DNA of 64,000 nucleotides from Opitutus sp. ER46. Its GTDB lineage: Bacteria; Verrucomicrobiota; Verrucomicrobiia; Opitutales; Opitutaceae. Shown piece after piece: positions 1-10,715 of this stretch. Both the position numbers and the translations under genes were made by a program. The number at the start of each line of letters is the position of its first letter. The stretch's first letter is position 1. The DNA lies in contig NZ_QAYX01000023.1 in the NCBI RefSeq assembly GCF_003054705.1, positions 372,001-436,000 of the forward strand. Direction: 5' to 3'. The notes under the pieces are model-generated. The model was not told the origin of the DNA, ran no database searches, and saw only the letters and a program-made list of their open reading frames with translations.

Positions 1-1443
1 GAAGCGGGCGCGAACGAACGGGTCTTCCGGTGCGCCTGCGCGCATGGCGTCGAGGCGCGGGAGTTCGAAGGTTTTCATCTGAACCAGCGAACCGGCGTGG
101 CGCAGGTGGCCGCGGAGCGGGCGACCGTGGTGTGGCGGCACCAGTTGCGGCCGGATGCGGCGCGCGAGGCGATGGCCGCGCGGGAGCTGCAGGCGTTCGG
201 CGCGGAGCTGGCGATCCCGGTGATGGGCCGCGAAGGGGTGACGGCACTCCTGCTCGTGGGGCCGCGGATTTCGGGCGACGCCTACAGCGACGACGAGGTG
301 ACGCTGGTTTACCACGCGATCGAGGGCTTGGCGCCGGTGCTCGGGCGGCCGGCGGAGACCCGCGCCGGGACGGAGACGCCCGGGCTGGAGCCGGGCATGG
401 TGCTCCAGGGAATCCCGATGGCCGCGGCCCTGGTCAGCCCCTCGCTCCGGCTGATGGAGGTGAACGCGGCGTTCCGGTCGCTGCTGGGACGCACGGAGGC
501 GTGCGAAGTGAAATTTGATGAACTGCCGCCGAGCTGGACGGGGCCGATCACGGCCGCGGTGCAGAACGGAGCGGATTCGGCGCGCGTGGAGCTGGAGCAT
601 CGGACGCTGGGCGGGCCGCGCAAGCTGCGCCTCGGCGTGCGACGCCTGGGCGCCGGCGCGCAGCCGGGCGGGTTCCTGGTGACGTTGGAGGAGGCGCTGC
701 CGGCGCTGTTGGCCGCGCAGGAGGCCGACGCCCACAACATGCACAATCTGCTGCAGCGGGTGGGTGAGCAGCTCTCCAACGAATTTCGCAATGCGCTCAC
801 GCCGGTGGACATCATGGTCCAGCTCTCGCGCGACACGTCGACAAGTCGGGACGAACTCGAGCGGCTCGGCACGCAGGTGGACACGGCGATCCACCGGTTG
901 CGCCGCCGCATCGACGACCTCGCCTACCTGACGAAGAACGCGATTATTCCCGAGCCGACGTCGGTCGGTGAGGTGATGCGCTTCACGCGCGAGCGGCTGG
1001 ATGACTGGCTCGAGCCGCGGCACCTCAAACGCATCGTCTGGCTGAACGAATTCTCGCCCACGGCGTTGATGGCTGACGGGCGCGCCCTCGCGCTGGCGGT
1101 GGCCGAACTCGTGATGAATGCGATCGAAGCTTCGGAAGGCCGGCAGGTGACGGTGACGGCGGAGGATAGTTCCGACGTGGTCAGTATTCGCGTGCGCAAT
1201 TCCGGCACCTGGGCGCCACCGCCGGAGTCGAGCGGCTTCCGGCATCGGCCGTTTATCTCCAACAAGTCGACCGGCGTCGGTCTGGGCATCGAGGTGGCGA
1301 GCCGGGTGGCGGAGAATCACGGTGGCCGGCTCGCGATCGGGCCCGTCTCCGCTGATGTCGTCGAAGCGATTCTGCGCGTGCCGCGGAGTTCCACGGCGGC
1401 CGGGCCGCGCGAGGTGCGGCCGGCGACGAAGCAGGAAGCCTAG
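1..1443 (+). CDS. Sensor histidine kinase-like protein, 5' truncated by window edge
   Basis: The frame is open from base 1, so at least 480 C-terminal residues are present and the start lies outside the window. Reading in order: a GAF-like segment (about residues 1-115), a PAS-like segment (about 125-235), a dimerisation helix pair (about 240-315) and a HATPase domain (about 325-465) with an N-box (ELVMNAIEA) and a glycine box (GVGLG). The phospho-acceptor region reads LSNEFRNALTP. Related kinases have His where this protein has Asn (codon 778-780), so classical autophosphorylation looks impossible at this site. The first ATP-binding glycine motif is NSG rather than DxG. The protein may be a pseudo-kinase scaffold or may act only as an ATP-dependent switch. 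The neighbouring ABC ATPase gene is convergent, 49 bp away. Kinase-like architecture is certain; signal and partner are unknown. Confidence 0.85.
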   Translation, partial: EAGANERVFRCACAHGVEAREFEGFHLNQRTGVAQVAAERATVVWRHQLRPDAAREAMAARELQAFGAELAIPVMGREGVTALLLVGPRISGDAYSDDEVTLVYHAIEGLAPVLGRPAETRAGTETPGLEPGMVLQGIPMAAALVSPSLRLMEVNAAFRSLLGRTEACEVKFDELPPSWTGPITAAVQNGADSARVELEHRTLGGPRKLRLGVRRLGAGAQPGGFLVTLEEALPALLAAQEADAHNMHNLLQRVGEQLSNEFRNALTPVDIMVQLSRDTSTSRDELERLGTQVDTAIHRLRRRIDDLAYLTKNAIIPEPTSVGEVMRFTRERLDDWLEPRHLKRIVWLNEFSPTALMADGRALALAVAELVMNAIEASEGRQVTVTAEDSSDVVSIRVRNSGTWAPPPESSGFRHRPFISNKSTGVGLGIEVASRVAENHGGRLAIGPVSADVVEAILRVPRSSTAAGPREVRPATKQEA

Positions 1444-1492
1444 CCGTCGGTGGGCGATTGAGCCGGCGCGGGGCCGACGCGCGCCCGCGAGC

Positions 1493-2482
<990 letters not shown>

Positions 2483-2655
2483 GGAGCGCCCAACTAAACG
2501 GGCTTTGGGCAAGAAGCAAAGCGAGCACTGTCAGGTAAATGCAGCGGCGCCCAATCGCGGCGGAGGACCGCTGCGGTGGCGGTTCCCCGGATTTGGTTTG
2601 AGCTTAGGATCGCATCCCGGAGTCCGATGATTATTCTCTCGTCCGCAAACCGTCC

Positions 2656-5600
2656 TTGAACGTGCCCATTGGTCTGAGTGCAGCCTTAACCCGCGTCCGC
2701 CTCTGGCCTGCCATCTTGGCGCTGGCCTTACCGGCTACGCCGGGGGGGGCGGCGGCGAGCGAAGCGCCGCCTCTGCCGCCGGTGATCACCCGGCCGGGAG
2801 AGATGTGGTGGGGCGATGCCGCAAGCCGCAACCAGCCGCAGCGGCTGCGGATGGAAGCCGTGGTGACGTACTACGACCCGACCTGGCAGCTGCTGTGGGT
2901 GGGAACGGACAGCGGTTTCGCGTTCGTACGGACGCACGGGCGCGAACTGCCAATCGTCGCGGGGCAACGCGTGTTGTTCGAAGGCACGGTGATTCCCGCG
3001 GTCGGCATCTCGGCCGACGCCGTGAAGGCGACGGTGCTCGCGGAGGAAGCGCTGCCGGCGCCGGTCTCCGCGCAAGGACGGCTGGACGACATCGCGGCTC
3101 TGGATGCGGCGTGGGCGACGGTGGAGGGCTCCGTGTGCTTCCAGCGCGAGAACGACCCGCGGCATCTCGACCTGGACGTCCTGTGCGACGGGCGGCTGGT
3201 GCGGGCGCATCTGCTGGTGGGAAAAGACGCGCCCGTGCCGCAGCTCGTGGGCACGCAGGTGCGGATGAATTTTGTCTATGTCGGCACGCGGGATGCCGCG
3301 GGCGGCGTGCGCCGTATCGATGCCTGGGTGCCGCGCGCGCGCGACCTCGTCGCGCTCGGATCCATCGATCGGGACCCGCGGTTCGCGCTGCCGGTTACGC
3401 CGATCGACCAGCTGGCCAAGGCGCCGGCAGACACCTGGGTCAATCTCGTCGGCGAGGTCCGGGACCTGGAGGCTGGCCGCTCGGTGACCCTGCGTGATGC
3501 CACGGGCCAGATCACCATTGCCACGGAGCAGCCGCTCGAGGTGCAGCCGGGCGATCGGCTCGCGGTGGTCGGGCGGAGGATCGGTTCGGGCGTCAAGGTG
3601 ACGGTGACCAACCCGCTTTGCCGGATCGCGCGGGAGGGCTCGGCCATGGGGCGGCACGATGGCGTCGCGCCGCCCCGCGCGAAGCTGCGGCTGGTGCAGC
3701 AGGTGATGGAATTGCCGCCGGACGAGGCGGCACGGCATTACCCCGCGAGCGTGCGCGGCGTGGTGACGTGGTCCGATCCGCAGGCCAGCTTCTTCTTTCT
3801 GGAGGATCCCAGCGGTGGCATCCGTGTGCAATGCGGCCAGCGGACCGAGCCCGCACCGGCGCCGGGTTCGATCGTATCGCTCACGGGTGTCTCCGTGACG
3901 GGGGCGTACGCCCCGGAACTCGAACTGCGGGAACTCACGGTGGACGAGGGCACGGTGGAGCCGACGGCGGTGCCAATCTCGCTGGAGGAGGCGATGACGG
4001 GAGCGCAGGAGGCGCAGCGCGTGCAGATCCGGGGCTATCTCCGGAGCGCGGAGCAGGCCGGACGGTGGCTGCAGTTGAACCTGACGACGGTGACGGGCGA
4101 GTTCACGGCGTTCATGCCGACCCGGGAATCGGCGAGCGCGCTGGTGGGCTCGATCGTCCGCCTTTCCGGCGTGTGCACCGCGGTGGCGAACCCGCGCCGG
4201 CAACTGACCGGTATCCGGCTTTGGGTGACGGGGCTGGCCGACGTGCACGTGGAGCACCCGCGTCCGGACGACCCATTCACCGCGCCGCTGAGCACGGTCG
4301 AGAGCCTGCACCAGTTTATCGCGTTGCGGACCCAGGCCCGCCCGGTGCGGCTGGTCGGATGCGTGCTCTACAACCGGCCCGGGCGCTTCCTTTATCTGCA
4401 GCAGGAAGACGCCGGGGTGCTCGTCCTGCACCGGGTGATGACGCCCGTGGCGCCGGGGACGTGGATCGAACTCGTCGGCCTGCCGGGGCGGGACGGCAGC
4501 CGCTTCGTGCTGCGCGAGGGCAATTGGCGGCCGGCAGCGACGCCCGGCCAGGCGCCGGTGCCGCTGCTGATCCGGAAACCCTCGGTGCTGGCTCCCGATG
4601 CGGACGCGCGGCTGGTGACGGTGCGGGCGCGGCTGCAGGACAAGATCACGGGACTGGGCACGCACCGGCTGATGCTGGCGGCGAACGACGTGCGCTTTGA
4701 GGCCCGGCTCGATGCCACCATGCCGCTGACGGCGCTGCCGCAGGATGGCAGCATTGTTGAGATCACGGGCGTGTATGTGGTGGAGCACGACGAATCCCGG
4801 CAGCCGCGCGCGTTCCACCTGGAGGTGCGGTCGCTGGCCGACGTGCGCGTGGCGAAACCGCCGCGCTGGTGGACGGCTTCCCGGGCGCTGCGGGTGTCGG
4901 CCGGCCTGGGGGTGCTGGTGCTGGTCGTCGTCGCGTGGGTGGTGGTGCTGCGGCGGCGCGTGCGGCAGCAGACGGAGCAGATTCGGAAACAGATGGAGAA
5001 CGAGGCCCGGCTGAATGCGGAACTCGAGCGGTCGGCGCGACTCGAGTCGCTCGGTGTGCTCGCCGGCGGCATCGCGCACGACTTCAACAACCTGCTCACG
5101 GTGATCATGTCCAACCTCGGCCTGGCAGCGATGGATGCGCGGGTGCAGGCGGCGGCGGGCGACATCATCGCGGATGCGGAGCGCGGGGCGCGGAGGGCGG
5201 CGGACCTGACTCAGCAGCTGCTCACGTTTGCCAAGGGCGGGGACCCGGTGCGGCGGGCGGTGGCGCTGCCGGACGTGGTGCGGGAGTCGGCGGAGTTTGG
5301 GCGGCACGGCTCCCGGATCCGCTGCGACTATGAGTTTGCGGCCAACCTGCCACCGGCCGACGTCGATCCCGGGCAGATCAGCCGGGTGGTGCACAACCTG
5401 GTCCTGAATGCGGCGCAGGCGATGCCCGATGGCGGCGTGGTGTGCCTGCGGCTTCGGACCGTCGAGGTGGGGCCGAAGGAGCTGTCCCTGCCCGCGGGCC
5501 GCTACCTCCTGCTGTCGGTAGAGGACAACGGCCCGGGCATTCCGCCGGAGCGGCTGGAGCGAATTTTCGAACCCTATTTTTCGACGAAGGCGAAGAACAG

Positions 5601-6156
5601 CGGGCTGGGCCTGGCGACGGTGCACTCGATCATCAAGAAGCACCAGGGCGAGATCCGGGTGCAGTCGGAAGTCGGGCGCGGCACGGTTTTCGACCTGTGG
5701 CTGCCGATCGCGCAGGGCGAGGTGGCGGCGGCGGTGACGCCGGCGCCGGCCGGCCCTGTGCTGAAGACGCGGATACTCTTCATGGATGACGAGGAGGTGA
5801 TCCGGCGCAGCGGGGCAAACCTGCTGGAACGGATGGGTCACGAGGTGACGGCGGTGGCGGACGGGGAGGAGGCGGTGCGCGCGTTCGAGCAGGCGCGGCG
5901 GACTGGCCGGCCGTACGGCGTTGTGATCCTGGACCTGACGGTGCCGGGCGGGATGGGCGGCAAGGCCGCGATGGAGCGACTGCGGCAGATCGATCCCGCG
6001 GTGTGCGCGATTGTCTCCAGCGGCTACTCCACCGATCCGGTCGTGGCGAACTACCGTGAGTACGGCTTTGCCGCGCGGGTGCCGAAACCCTACCGCGTGG
6101 AGGAGCTCGCCAGCGCCGTGCAGGAAGTCCTGCGCCGGGAGCCGCCGACGACTTGA
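2656..6156 (+). CDS. Hybrid sensor histidine kinase with OB-like periplasmic repeats
   Basis: Membrane hybrid kinase, about 1166 aa. After an N-terminal signal or membrane segment come roughly 700 residues made of about seven consecutive modules of 80-110 residues. Each has the pattern V-x-V-x-G, a strand containing L-x-L-x-D-x-x-G, and G-x-x-V-x-V-x-G, which suggests tandem OB-like beta barrels outside the membrane. One transmembrane helix (about 744-768) leads to a coiled coil, a HisKA domain with His808 in GGIAHDFNN, a HATPase domain (NLVLNAAQA, DNGPGIP, GLGLATV) and a C-terminal receiver with Asp1093 in ILDLTVPGG and the conserved Lys in PKPY. Phosphate probably passes His to Asp within the protein. 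The first codon is uncertain (TTG 2656 or GTG 2662) and no clear ribosome-binding site is visible. Ligand unknown. Confidence 0.88.
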   Translation: MNVPIGLSAALTRVRLWPAILALALPATPGGAAASEAPPLPPVITRPGEMWWGDAASRNQPQRLRMEAVVTYYDPTWQLLWVGTDSGFAFVRTHGRELPIVAGQRVLFEGTVIPAVGISADAVKATVLAEEALPAPVSAQGRLDDIAALDAAWATVEGSVCFQRENDPRHLDLDVLCDGRLVRAHLLVGKDAPVPQLVGTQVRMNFVYVGTRDAAGGVRRIDAWVPRARDLVALGSIDRDPRFALPVTPIDQLAKAPADTWVNLVGEVRDLEAGRSVTLRDATGQITIATEQPLEVQPGDRLAVVGRRIGSGVKVTVTNPLCRIAREGSAMGRHDGVAPPRAKLRLVQQVMELPPDEAARHYPASVRGVVTWSDPQASFFFLEDPSGGIRVQCGQRTEPAPAPGSIVSLTGVSVTGAYAPELELRELTVDEGTVEPTAVPISLEEAMTGAQEAQRVQIRGYLRSAEQAGRWLQLNLTTVTGEFTAFMPTRESASALVGSIVRLSGVCTAVANPRRQLTGIRLWVTGLADVHVEHPRPDDPFTAPLSTVESLHQFIALRTQARPVRLVGCVLYNRPGRFLYLQQEDAGVLVLHRVMTPVAPGTWIELVGLPGRDGSRFVLREGNWRPAATPGQAPVPLLIRKPSVLAPDADARLVTVRARLQDKITGLGTHRLMLAANDVRFEARLDATMPLTALPQDGSIVEITGVYVVEHDESRQPRAFHLEVRSLADVRVAKPPRWWTASRALRVSAGLGVLVLVVVAWVVVLRRRVRQQTEQIRKQMENEARLNAELERSARLESLGVLAGGIAHDFNNLLTVIMSNLGLAAMDARVQAAAGDIIADAERGARRAADLTQQLLTFAKGGDPVRRAVALPDVVRESAEFGRHGSRIRCDYEFAANLPPADVDPGQISRVVHNLVLNAAQAMPDGGVVCLRLRTVEVGPKELSLPAGRYLLLSVEDNGPGIPPERLERIFEPYFSTKAKNSGLGLATVHSIIKKHQGEIRVQSEVGRGTVFDLWLPIAQGEVAAAVTPAPAGPVLKTRILFMDDEEVIRRSGANLLERMGHEVTAVADGEEAVRAFEQARRTGRPYGVVILDLTVPGGMGGKAAMERLRQIDPAVCAIVSSGYSTDPVVANYREYGFAARVPKPYRVEELASAVQEVLRREPPTT

Positions 6157-6205
6157 GCGCGCGCGAGGCGGGGTGGGCGGACGCGCGTTGTCGCGCCGCC
6201 GTGGG

Positions 6206-6237
6206 CACAAAAAAGCCGCGACCGAAGTCGCGGCTTT
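6206..6237 (-). terminator. Rho-independent terminator of pnp
   Basis: An 11-bp perfect stem (6212-6222 with 6227-6237) closes a TTCG loop as read on the minus strand, flanked by C and G. This is the classic ultrastable C(UUCG)G tetraloop. On the minus strand the stem runs straight into a T tract, 36 bp beyond the pnp stop codon. On the plus strand only TTT follows the stem, so it may also slow transcription from the hybrid kinase gene. Confidence 0.92.
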
Positions 6238-6272
6238 GAAACTAGCGCAGGCGGCGCGTGGCCGCCCGTGGA

Positions 6273-8474
6273 TCAGGCAACGTCGGAGGGCGCCGCGGGA
6301 GCCGCCGGGGCCGCGGGAGCGGCGGCCGGAGCCTTCTGGGCTTCCATCTCCTTGACGGCGGCCTTGCGCGAGAGGCGGACCTTGCCGGACTTCTCGTCGA
6401 TGCCGACGCACTTCACCCAGATCATCTCGCCCATCTTGACGACGTCCTCGGTGCGACGGACGCGGAAGTCGGCGAGTTCGCTGATGTGGCACAGGCCTTC
6501 CTTGCCCGGCATGCACTCCACGAAGCAACCGAAGTCCTTAATGCCGGTGACGCGGCCGTGATAGATCTTGCCGACCTCGATCGGCGTGCCGCCGCCGCAG
6601 AGGGAGTCGATCTCGTTGACCGCGCGGGCCATGGCGTCGGCGTTGTTCGAGTAGATGAACACCTTGCCGGAGTCGTCCTCGGCGATGTCGATCTGCGCGC
6701 CGGTGGTCTCGGTGATGCGACGGATCGTCTTGCCGCCGGGCCCGATGAGCAGGCCGATCTTCTCGGGATCGATCTGGATCGTCTGGATGCGGGGCGCGTA
6801 CTTGCTGAGGTCGGCGCGCGGCGCGGGCAGCGCGGCGAGCATGACCTTGAGGATCTCGATGCGGGCCTCGCGGGCCTGCAGGATGGCGGTCTTGGCGATC
6901 TCGAACGGCAGGCCGTTGATCTTCAGGTCGAGCTGGAAGCCGGTGATGCCCTTGGTGGTGCCGGCGAGCTTGAAGTCCATGTCGCCGAAGTGGTCTTCCT
7001 CACCGAGAATGTCGGTGATCGTGACCCACTTCTTGATCGAGCCGTCGGCCGCGTTCTCGGTCATGAGGCCGCAGCTGATGCCCGCCACGGGGGCGATGAT
7101 CGGCACACCGGCGTCCATCAGCGACAGACAGCCGCCGCAGATCGAGGCCATCGAGGTCGAGCCGTTGGAGGCCATGATCTCGGAAGTGACGCGGATCGAG
7201 TAGGGGAAGACATCCTCGGGCGGGAGCACCGGGACGAGCGAGCGCTCGGCGAGGGCGCCGTGGCCGATTTCGCGACGGCCCGGCGAGCCGGTGCGGCCGG
7301 TTTCACCGACGGAGAACGGCGGGAAGTTGTAGTGGAGGATGAAGCTCTTCGACGTGGCGCCGCCGGTGAGGCCGTCCATGTCCTGGGCTTCCTTGGTGGG
7401 CCCGAGGGTGGTGAGGGCGATGTTCTGGGTGTCGCCGCGCTGGAAGGTGGCGGAACCGTGGACGCGGGGGAGGATGCCGACCGCGGCGTTGAGCGGGCGA
7501 ATGTCCTTCTGGCCGCGGCCGTCGGCGCGCACGCCGCGCTCGAGCACGGTCTGGCGGTAGGCCTTGTACTGCAGGTCCTCGAACACGACGTTCAGGTCGA
7601 CGTCGGTGAACTTGTCGGCGCCGAGTTCGGCGGTGAGGGCGGCCTTGGCCTCCTCCTTGAGCACCTTCACGCCGGCGGCGCGGGCGGCCTTCTCCTTGCC
7701 GAAGATGGCGTCGATGATGCGCTGGGTCGGGACGACGCGCTCGATGATGGCGCGGGCCTCGGGGGTGGCGCCGACGAGCGGGAAGGTGGCCTTCGGTTTG
7801 CCGGCGAGCTTCTGCAGCTCCTCGATGGCGGCGATGATCGGCTGGATGGCCTGGTGACCGAACTCGAGGGCCTTGATGAACTCCTCTTCGGGCAGCTGGT
7901 CGGCGCTGCCTTCGATCATGAGCATGTCCTTCTTCGTGCCGACGTAGATGAGGTCGAGCGACGAGCCGTACATCTGCTCGATCGTGGGATTGGCGACAAA
8001 CTGGCCGTCAATCAGGGCGACGCGGACGCAGGCGATCGGGCCGTTCCACGGAATATCGGAGATGGCGAGGGCGGCGCTGGCGCCGTTGACCATCGGGATA
8101 TCGGACTCGTTGAGCTGGTCGGCGGACAGCAGCTGGCCGATGATCTGGACCTCGTTCAGCAGACCCTCGGGGAAGAGCGGGCGGCAGGGACGATCGCAGA
8201 GGCGGGAGGTGAGGATTTCCTTCTCGGACGGACGGCCTTCGCGCTTGAAGTAACCGCCGGGAAAACGGCCGGCAGCGGCGTACTTTTCGCGGTAATCAAC
8301 GGTGAGCGGGAAGAAGTCCTGGCCGGGCTTCGTCGTTTGGGCGATACAGGCGGTAACGAAGACGTTGGTCTCACCAACACAGACGTTAACGGCGCCATTG
8401 GCCAGATTGGCATACGTGCCGGTGGAGAACGTGATCCCGAGGCCGGGCACGGTGACTTGATGTTTCTGATTCAT
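6273..8474 (-). CDS. pnp: Polyribonucleotide nucleotidyltransferase (PNPase)
   Basis: 3'-to-5' phosphorolytic exoribonuclease of RNA turnover, 733 aa, normal for the family. The two RNase PH-like domains, the all-alpha linker, a KH domain ([15 protein letters not shown], about 595-650) and an S1 domain (about 660-715) are all recognisable. The C-terminus is a low-complexity Ala/Pro tail. The start MNQKHQV gives the usual N-terminus. The gene lies downstream of rpsO on the same strand, the classical rpsO-pnp order, but a strong hairpin (8714-8744) separates them and leaves a 281-bp spacer that may hold a separate pnp promoter and the leader used for autoregulation in other bacteria. Confidence 0.97.
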   Translation of the reverse strand: MNQKHQVTVPGLGITFSTGTYANLANGAVNVCVGETNVFVTACIAQTTKPGQDFFPLTVDYREKYAAAGRFPGGYFKREGRPSEKEILTSRLCDRPCRPLFPEGLLNEVQIIGQLLSADQLNESDIPMVNGASAALAISDIPWNGPIACVRVALIDGQFVANPTIEQMYGSSLDLIYVGTKKDMLMIEGSADQLPEEEFIKALEFGHQAIQPIIAAIEELQKLAGKPKATFPLVGATPEARAIIERVVPTQRIIDAIFGKEKAARAAGVKVLKEEAKAALTAELGADKFTDVDLNVVFEDLQYKAYRQTVLERGVRADGRGQKDIRPLNAAVGILPRVHGSATFQRGDTQNIALTTLGPTKEAQDMDGLTGGATSKSFILHYNFPPFSVGETGRTGSPGRREIGHGALAERSLVPVLPPEDVFPYSIRVTSEIMASNGSTSMASICGGCLSLMDAGVPIIAPVAGISCGLMTENAADGSIKKWVTITDILGEEDHFGDMDFKLAGTTKGITGFQLDLKINGLPFEIAKTAILQAREARIEILKVMLAALPAPRADLSKYAPRIQTIQIDPEKIGLLIGPGGKTIRRITETTGAQIDIAEDDSGKVFIYSNNADAMARAVNEIDSLCGGGTPIEVGKIYHGRVTGIKDFGCFVECMPGKEGLCHISELADFRVRRTEDVVKMGEMIWVKCVGIDEKSGKVRLSRKAAVKEMEAQKAPAAAPAAPAAPAAPSDVA

Positions 8475-8713
8475 TTCGAACTTTCGTAGACGGCGCGTGG
8501 TGCGGATAGGACGGAACGTTCAGCGCCACGCCGCTGAGGCGTCCCGTTTGGCCTCCGCTAGGCGGAGGCGGCGCCGGCAGGGGAGCCGAGCGCGAGGAGG
8601 GTTGGGACCCCTTCGAAACTGCTCACTTGGACGCGAGAGATTTCGGTTTGGCGCCCCTCGGGCGAGGAGCAGCAAGCGGAAATGTCCCGGTCTCGAGTAA
8701 GTGTCGTAAAGAC

Positions 8714-8744
8714 AACGGGCGACCCGCGGATCGGGTCGCCCGTT
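8714..8744 (-). terminator. Terminator after rpsO
   Basis: A 12-bp inverted repeat (8714-8725 with 8733-8744, 7-base loop) starts 12 bp beyond the rpsO stop. On the minus strand it is followed by a short T-rich stretch (TTGTCTTT). It may be a leaky terminator that sets the rpsO to pnp ratio. Confidence 0.75.
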
Positions 8745-8755
8745 AGGTCGAAAGG

Positions 8756-9022
8756 TTACTTGCGCAGATTTAGCTTCTGCAGCAGCTCGTTGTACTTCGG
8801 AAGGTTGTGACGCTTCAGATAGTCGAGCAGCTTGCGGCGGCGCGAAGCCATCTGGAGGAGACCGCGGCGGGAATGGAAATCCTTGCGGTGGGTGCGGAGA
8901 TGCTCGGTCAGGTGATTGATCCGGGCAGTGAGCAGGGCGACCTGGACTTCGGACGAGCCGGTGTCCTTGTCGTGGGTTTTGTATTCTGCGATGATCTCGG
9001 GCTTAACGACTGATGTAGACAT
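8756..9022 (-). CDS. rpsO: 30S ribosomal protein S15
   Basis: Primary 16S rRNA-binding protein of the small-subunit central domain, 88 aa, standard size. The family signature is clear: [16 protein letters not shown], then [14 protein letters not shown] and [10 protein letters not shown]. The start at MSTSVVKPE matches the family N-terminus; a longer upstream open frame is not conserved-looking and was rejected. pnp follows downstream on the same strand. Confidence 0.97.
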   Translation of the reverse strand: MSTSVVKPEIIAEYKTHDKDTGSSEVQVALLTARINHLTEHLRTHRKDFHSRRGLLQMASRRRKLLDYLKRHNLPKYNELLQKLNLRK

Positions 9023-9354
9023 GGTTTTTGTTGAGGGTTTCACGGACTGTAGGGCACCGGAGGCGCCGTGACTCCCGCTTCCCCCGACTGGCAATCGGGC
9101 AAAGCCGGCGTCACCGTTCCAATCCGGCGGGATGCCGGACCAGCCATGGCGGGATCCCGCAACCGACGGGATTCCACTAACGCAAGGTGCGCACGCTCCC
9201 GGAACGGCTCGCCCCGCGCAAGCCGAAATTTTGGCAGTGGCGGAGTCCTTCGATCGGACGCTGCTAACCGTCGCCAAAGACCTGCGCTAAAGGCTGAAAG
9301 CAGGAGAGTTGCGGAATCAGGATAGCCGTGGCGGGCGCGCGTGGCGGACGGCAT
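9023..9354. other. 332-bp intergenic region, no gene seen
   Basis: This spacer between the DciA-like gene and rpsO holds the rpsO leader and promoter. Short GC-rich inverted segments are visible around 9100-9160 and a TGAAAGC-type heptamer around 9290-9305, but there is no tRNA-like fold and no credible coding frame. Confidence 0.5.
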
Positions 9355-9744
9355 TCAACCGTTGCGCAGGTGGATGGATTTTACGTGCTCGCAGCCTTTG
9401 ACGGCCTGGATGCGGCTGAGGATCTCCTCTTTATGGAGAAAGAGCTCGTTGCGGACGATCGCGTGTGAGGTGACGACCAGGAGGCGGTTCCGCTCGATGG
9501 TGACGGCGTGCGAGTAGCTGGCGTTGGCCGCGCCCACGATCTCGACCCAGCGTTCACGGAGCGCGTCTTCCGGGGTGGAGCGCCCGATCTGGTGTTTTTG
9601 GAGAAGTTGCTCGACGACCGCGGCGAGCGGCTGGGTTTCGCGTTTGCGGGAACGCTTGGGCTCCTCGGACGCAATGCCCCGCAGATCGGCGACGAGTTCC
9701 TCGGCGATACGGCTGAAGGCGTGCGGATGGTGAGCTTCGGGCAT
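9355..9744 (-). CDS. DciA-like protein (DUF721)
   Basis: 129 aa from the ATG at 9744 (MPEAHHPHAF). An upstream extension is open but Pro/Arg-rich and unlike the family. The C-terminal half matches the DUF721/DciA fold: a helix with WVEIVG, then SHAVTIERNRLLVVTSHAIVR and an N-E-L-x-x-x-K helix ending at the C-terminus. DciA is the ancestral bacterial protein that helps load the replicative helicase DnaB. The role here is inferred from family membership only. The gene is 332 bp upstream of rpsO and about 100 bp downstream of a glycosyltransferase gene. Confidence 0.8.
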   Translation of the reverse strand: MPEAHHPHAFSRIAEELVADLRGIASEEPKRSRKRETQPLAAVVEQLLQKHQIGRSTPEDALRERWVEIVGAANASYSHAVTIERNRLLVVTSHAIVRNELFLHKEEILSRIQAVKGCEHVKSIHLRNG

Positions 9745-9842
9745 GGTGGCGGGCGAGCGGGGCGGAAGAGAGGAGGCGAAGGTGGCGGGTTCCGGCGGCG
9801 CGGGCAAATGGGACGTGGCGGGCGCGGCCGAGAAAGTCGCGC

Positions 9843-10640
9843 TCAGTCCTGACCGGGCGCGGGGGGCCGGGCGTGTTCGGCTTCGTAGAGCCGGCTGTGG
9901 CGGACGAGCGCGCCGAACGCGGTGGCCCACGCGATGTAGTATCCAGGAAATCCATCCAGGAAGCCGCGCTTCAGGATGTACGCGCGGAAGAAGCGCCACG
10001 CAGGCCGGCCGATGGCGGCGGCGAGGGAAAAACGGCGCCCGCGCGCCTGTTGCTGGCGCAGGAAGAGCTCGGCGAACGGGTTAACCTTGGCGACGTGGCT
10101 GGCGAGCGTGGGGAAGGAGTAGTGGTGCAGATCGCCGGCGAGCGTCGCCACCGGACCGTCGCACTCGATCTTCTCGTGCACGAACGCGTCGCCGCCCCAG
10201 CGAGCGCGCCCACGGTGGAAGAGCCGCAGGCTCAGGTCAGGGTACCAGTCGCCGTGGGTGATCCAGCGATCGAGGAACCACACCTTGCGCGGAAATCGGG
10301 CCCCGGCGAACGCGTCGCGGTCGGCGCGGGCGATGAAGGCGGTGATCGCCTCGCGCAGCGCGGGCGAAACCTCCTCGTCGGCGTCCAACGAGAGCACCCA
10401 GTCATGGCGGGCGAGCGCGAGCGCGGCATTCTTGGTGTCGCGGTAACCCTGCCAGGGGCGTTGCTCGACGCGCGCCCCGAGTTGCCGGCAGACCGCCTCG
10501 CTGTCATCGGTCGTGTCGTTGAGGACCACGACCTGGTCCTCCGTCCAACCCTGCACGCTGGCGAGGCAGCGGGCCAGGTTCCGGGCCTCGTTCCGCGCGA
10601 CGATGACGACGGAGATCGGGAGGAGAGTCGGGTTGCTCAA
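9843..10640 (-). CDS. Glycosyltransferase family 2, WaaE/KdtX-like
   Basis: 265 aa. The N-terminal GT-A fold is clear (ISVVIVARNEARNLARCL) with the DxD-type metal motif in LSLDADEEV. The middle and C-terminal parts (WFLDRWITHGDWYPD, VHEKIECDGPV, DLHHYSF, then a membrane-associated helix near SLAAAIGRPAW and GFLDGFPGYYIA) resemble the family that adds beta-1,4-glucose to heptose in the lipopolysaccharide inner core. It probably works on the cytoplasmic face of the inner membrane. It is the last of a run of same-strand glycosyltransferase genes. Donor and acceptor are inferred by similarity only. Confidence 0.85.
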   Translation of the reverse strand: MSNPTLLPISVVIVARNEARNLARCLASVQGWTEDQVVVLNDTTDDSEAVCRQLGARVEQRPWQGYRDTKNAALALARHDWVLSLDADEEVSPALREAITAFIARADRDAFAGARFPRKVWFLDRWITHGDWYPDLSLRLFHRGRARWGGDAFVHEKIECDGPVATLAGDLHHYSFPTLASHVAKVNPFAELFLRQQQARGRRFSLAAAIGRPAWRFFRAYILKRGFLDGFPGYYIAWATAFGALVRHSRLYEAEHARPPAPGQD

Positions 10641-10715
10641 GGGGGGAGGGACGAAGCCTGTGTTGCCGGGAAAGGAGGACGGCGTAAAGCGGCGCGTGCG
10701 GCGGGGTGCCTGGCG

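Noticed and set aside
2728-6528. Very long open frame (1266 codons) antisense to the hybrid kinase
   Set aside because: Arg/His/Pro-rich with no recognisable motif; high GC removes stops on the antisense strand. The sense frame has full kinase motifs.
6258-8489. 743-codon open frame antisense to pnp
   Set aside because: Mirror of the PNPase codons with no family motif; overlaps the pnp terminator.
9060-9200. Possible tRNA or small RNA in the rpsO leader
   Set aside because: GTTCCAATCC resembles a T-loop, but no acceptor or anticodon stem can be drawn around it.
9745-9999. N-terminal extension of the DciA-like protein
   Set aside because: Pro/Arg-rich, unlike the family, and overlaps the end of the glycosyltransferase gene; the ATG at 9744 fits better.
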